Assembly (NCBI RefSeq): GCF_002157835.1
Contig: NZ_CP020809.1
Location: 7,316,001-7,380,000, forward strand
Length of the DNA stretch: 64,000 nt
Direction of reading: 5' to 3'
Origin: Mycobacterium dioxanotrophicus
GTDB lineage: Bacteria > Actinomycetota > Actinomycetes > Mycobacteriales > Mycobacteriaceae
The notes beneath the pieces are model-generated. The model did no database searches, had not been told where the DNA came from, and was given only the letters and a program-made list of their open reading frames with translations. Shown here piece after piece: positions 62,668-64,000 of the stretch (position 1 is the stretch's first letter; each line of letters starts with the position of its first letter). The translations under genes were made by a program, and so were the position numbers.

Positions 62668-63353
62668 GAGGTGACCTGGTCGAGCCTGGCCACCTTGTAG
62701 ACACCGTCGTCGAGTGCCATCTTCACCCGCAGCCGGTAGCCCTGCTCCTCATTGGACTTCTCGGTGTTGCTGACGACGACGCGGACCGCGACCAACAGGT
62801 CCATCGAACCGTCGTCGTTGTGCTTCTCCACCGCGGCACGCAGATCGGAGACCTGCACCTTGACGTTCGCCGCCTGGTAGGCCTCCATCAACATGCTGCT
62901 GTAGAGCACCGACTGGGCACCGAAGTCGCCGGTCGAGCATTCGATGATCTTGGTCTGCGCCGCCGTCATCGCCGCCGTGTCGGGTGCCTGCGTGGCCGTC
63001 ACGCAATCCTTGGCCGCCTGCAGCGCGGACGCCTCGTCGCGGGCGATCTGCTCGCTCTCGGCGTGCGACCGCAGTGCGAGGTAGCCGCCCGTTCCGGCCA
63101 GTGCGGTCAGGACGAGCAGACCGGCGCAGATCGCGGCCATCGCGCCCCGGCCCAGCCGGGACGGACGCCGCTCGACGTCGGAGCTCGACTCGACTTCCGG
63201 CCCGTCCGGACCCACCGCGGCTTCCGGCTCGCGGGAATGCTCGACATCCTGCTCGCTGGAGTGCTCTACGGCCTCCTCGGGGCCAGATTCTGGGTGTTCG
63301 GGGTCCTGCTGGTCGGCGAGGTTCAGCCGGCTGGCGCCAGCATCTCCTTCCAT
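62664..63353 (-). CDS. mam1A: Mce1-associated membrane protein (Rv0175-like)
   Basis: 229 residues (Rv0175 about 213). An acidic cytoplasmic head (1-75), one membrane helix (about 78-100, GAMAAICAGLLVLTALAGTG), and a periplasmic Mce-associated domain with two Cys (KDCVTAT and IIECSTG). The ATG lies inside the end of mce1F (31-nt overlap), so translation is coupled. It opens the mam block of the mce1 operon. Confidence 0.88.
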   Translation of the reverse strand: MEGDAGASRLNLADQQDPEHPESGPEEAVEHSSEQDVEHSREPEAAVGPDGPEVESSSDVERRPSRLGRGAMAAICAGLLVLTALAGTGGYLALRSHAESEQIARDEASALQAAKDCVTATQAPDTAAMTAAQTKIIECSTGDFGAQSVLYSSMLMEAYQAANVKVQVSDLRAAVEKHNDDGSMDLLVAVRVVVSNTEKSNEEQGYRLRVKMALDDGVYKVARLDQVTS

Positions 63354-64000
63354 CCGTCATCTCCTGGTTTATTCGAGTTGGTGACGGAGTACTTCACACC
63401 GCCTGGACCGACCACCTCGCCGCTTGACGGGCTATAGGTCGCGGTCGAACCTGCTGCCGGAGTGTAGATGCAAGGGTTCGGCTGCTGTCCACTGCAAACG
63501 ACGCTACCGCCTCGCGGTGCGGTCAGCGGATCGCTGGTCGGAGCCGATCCGCCCACTTCAGGCGGTGGCAACATACTCGCAGGCAACGGGTTCAACCCGG
63601 TGTTCACCGAGGGCGCGGGGATCACCCGGCCAGGGTCCACGGGCTGATCGCATCGCGCGGCCGGGGCCGGGCAGTTGCGGATCTGGTTCGGGTCGCCGTA
63701 CCACGGGTTGGTGCCCATCGGGACATACGGCTCGTTGCTGCGGCATTCGGCCGGGGTGGCCGCCCGCTTGCCCGGTACATCGGCACACGGGTAGTTACGG
63801 GCACCGCGGACCGCGTTTTGCGCATCCTTGGGGATCTTGCAGTACAGGCCCGACGGCAGCGGCGCCGTCGTGGTGTCGGCGGGCGCCCGCCATTGCGACG
63901 CCGGCAGGAAGCCGGTGAGGCACGGCGGCGGCATGTTGATACCGAGACCGAAGTGCAGCAGGCCCTCAGGGGCGAAGATCGTCGCGGTCTGCGCGATCGC
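63323..64000 (-). CDS. mce1F: Mce1F, C-terminal part (cut by the window edge)
   Basis: 225 codons plus stop, 5' part beyond the window. The visible part begins AIAQTATIFAPEGLLHFGLG, with GINMPPPCLTGFLPASQWRA, then a Cys- and Pro-rich C-terminal region (CRSNEPYVPMGTNPWYGDP, several Cys) typical of the long tails of MceF subunits. The Mce subunits form the periplasmic tunnel that carries fatty acids to the YrbE permease. That this is the mce1 copy rests on the downstream Rv0175-Rv0178-like genes in the right order. Confidence 0.9.
   Translation of the reverse strand, partial: AIAQTATIFAPEGLLHFGLGINMPPPCLTGFLPASQWRAPADTTTAPLPSGLYCKIPKDAQNAVRGARNYPCADVPGKRAATPAECRSNEPYVPMGTNPWYGDPNQIRNCPAPAARCDQPVDPGRVIPAPSVNTGLNPLPASMLPPPEVGGSAPTSDPLTAPRGGSVVCSGQQPNPCIYTPAAGSTATYSPSSGEVVGPGGVKYSVTNSNKPGDDGWKEMLAPAG

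Overview
The window is chromosomal DNA from a rapidly growing Mycobacterium (Mycolicibacterium, M. smegmatis-like). The evidence is high GC, GTG starts, many leaderless genes, and mycobacterial families throughout: MmpL/MmpS, Mce and Mce-associated proteins, Emb, LpqH, DUF732, Rv0203-type hemophores, RicR and L,D-transpeptidase. Gene order and strand match, in reverse, the M. tuberculosis segment Rv0203 to Rv0174 (from family knowledge, not a search): Rv0203/mmpL11/Rv0201c, Rv0200/omamA, zmp1, ldt(Rv0192), Rv0191, ricR, ilvD, Rv0187, Rv0185, Rv0184, Rv0183, sigG, pirin (Rv0181c), then the end of the mce1 operon. Blocks absent from that backbone are inserted between these genes.

Layout. 0-7.3 kb: a PrrAB-type two-component pair (prrB cut by the window edge), two hemophore-like genes, mmpL11 with an apparent frameshift near its 3' end, an Rv0201c-like gene, and a homocysteine-synthase-like enzyme coupled to a CoA-binding protein. 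7.3-10.7 kb: two Mce-associated-type membrane proteins (one is omamA) and the metalloprotease zmp1. 10.8-12.9 kb: a sugar isomerase and a divergent LacI regulator with a tandem operator. 12.9-18.2 kb: L,D-transpeptidase, MFS exporter, small PPOX and thiamine-binding proteins, ricR with its copper operator, ilvD. 18.5-30.5 kb: accessory genes, namely an ankyrin protein, an SPW membrane protein, a LuxR/AAA regulator, a TetR-MpaB-aldehyde dehydrogenase unit with two operators, and a TetR-mmpS-mmpL unit. 30.6-35.7 kb: methyltransferase, metalloprotein, DUF2786, two lipases/hydrolases, sigG. 35.7-44 kb: a DUF559-like nuclease gene bracketed by 63-nt palindromic repeats, an NDMA-type alcohol dehydrogenase, an SDR, pirin, a sorbosone-dehydrogenase-like lipoprotein, a phosphodiester glycosidase, a degenerate cyclase, and a barnase/barstar pair. 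44-56 kb: envelope acyltransferase, DinB-like protein, beta-lactamase-like lipoprotein, Ser/Thr kinase, a large frameshifted secreted protein, small-molecule enzymes, secreted P/Q/N-rich protein, LpqH, DUF732. 56-64 kb: a solitary Emb arabinosyltransferase paralogue, a DUF1275 protein, then mam1D-mam1A and the C-terminal part of mce1F.

Shared themes. Cell-envelope lipid and heme handling (MmpL11/hemophores, MmpS/MmpL, Mce1/Mam/OmamA, Ldt, Emb, acyltransferase) dominates. Many monocistronic genes have a TANNNT -10 box 6-8 nt before the start codon, which predicts leaderless mRNA and fixes several starts. Convergent gene pairs either nearly touch or overlap, or are separated by a long hairpin repeat. 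I found no tRNA, rRNA, CRISPR array, insertion sequence or prophage.
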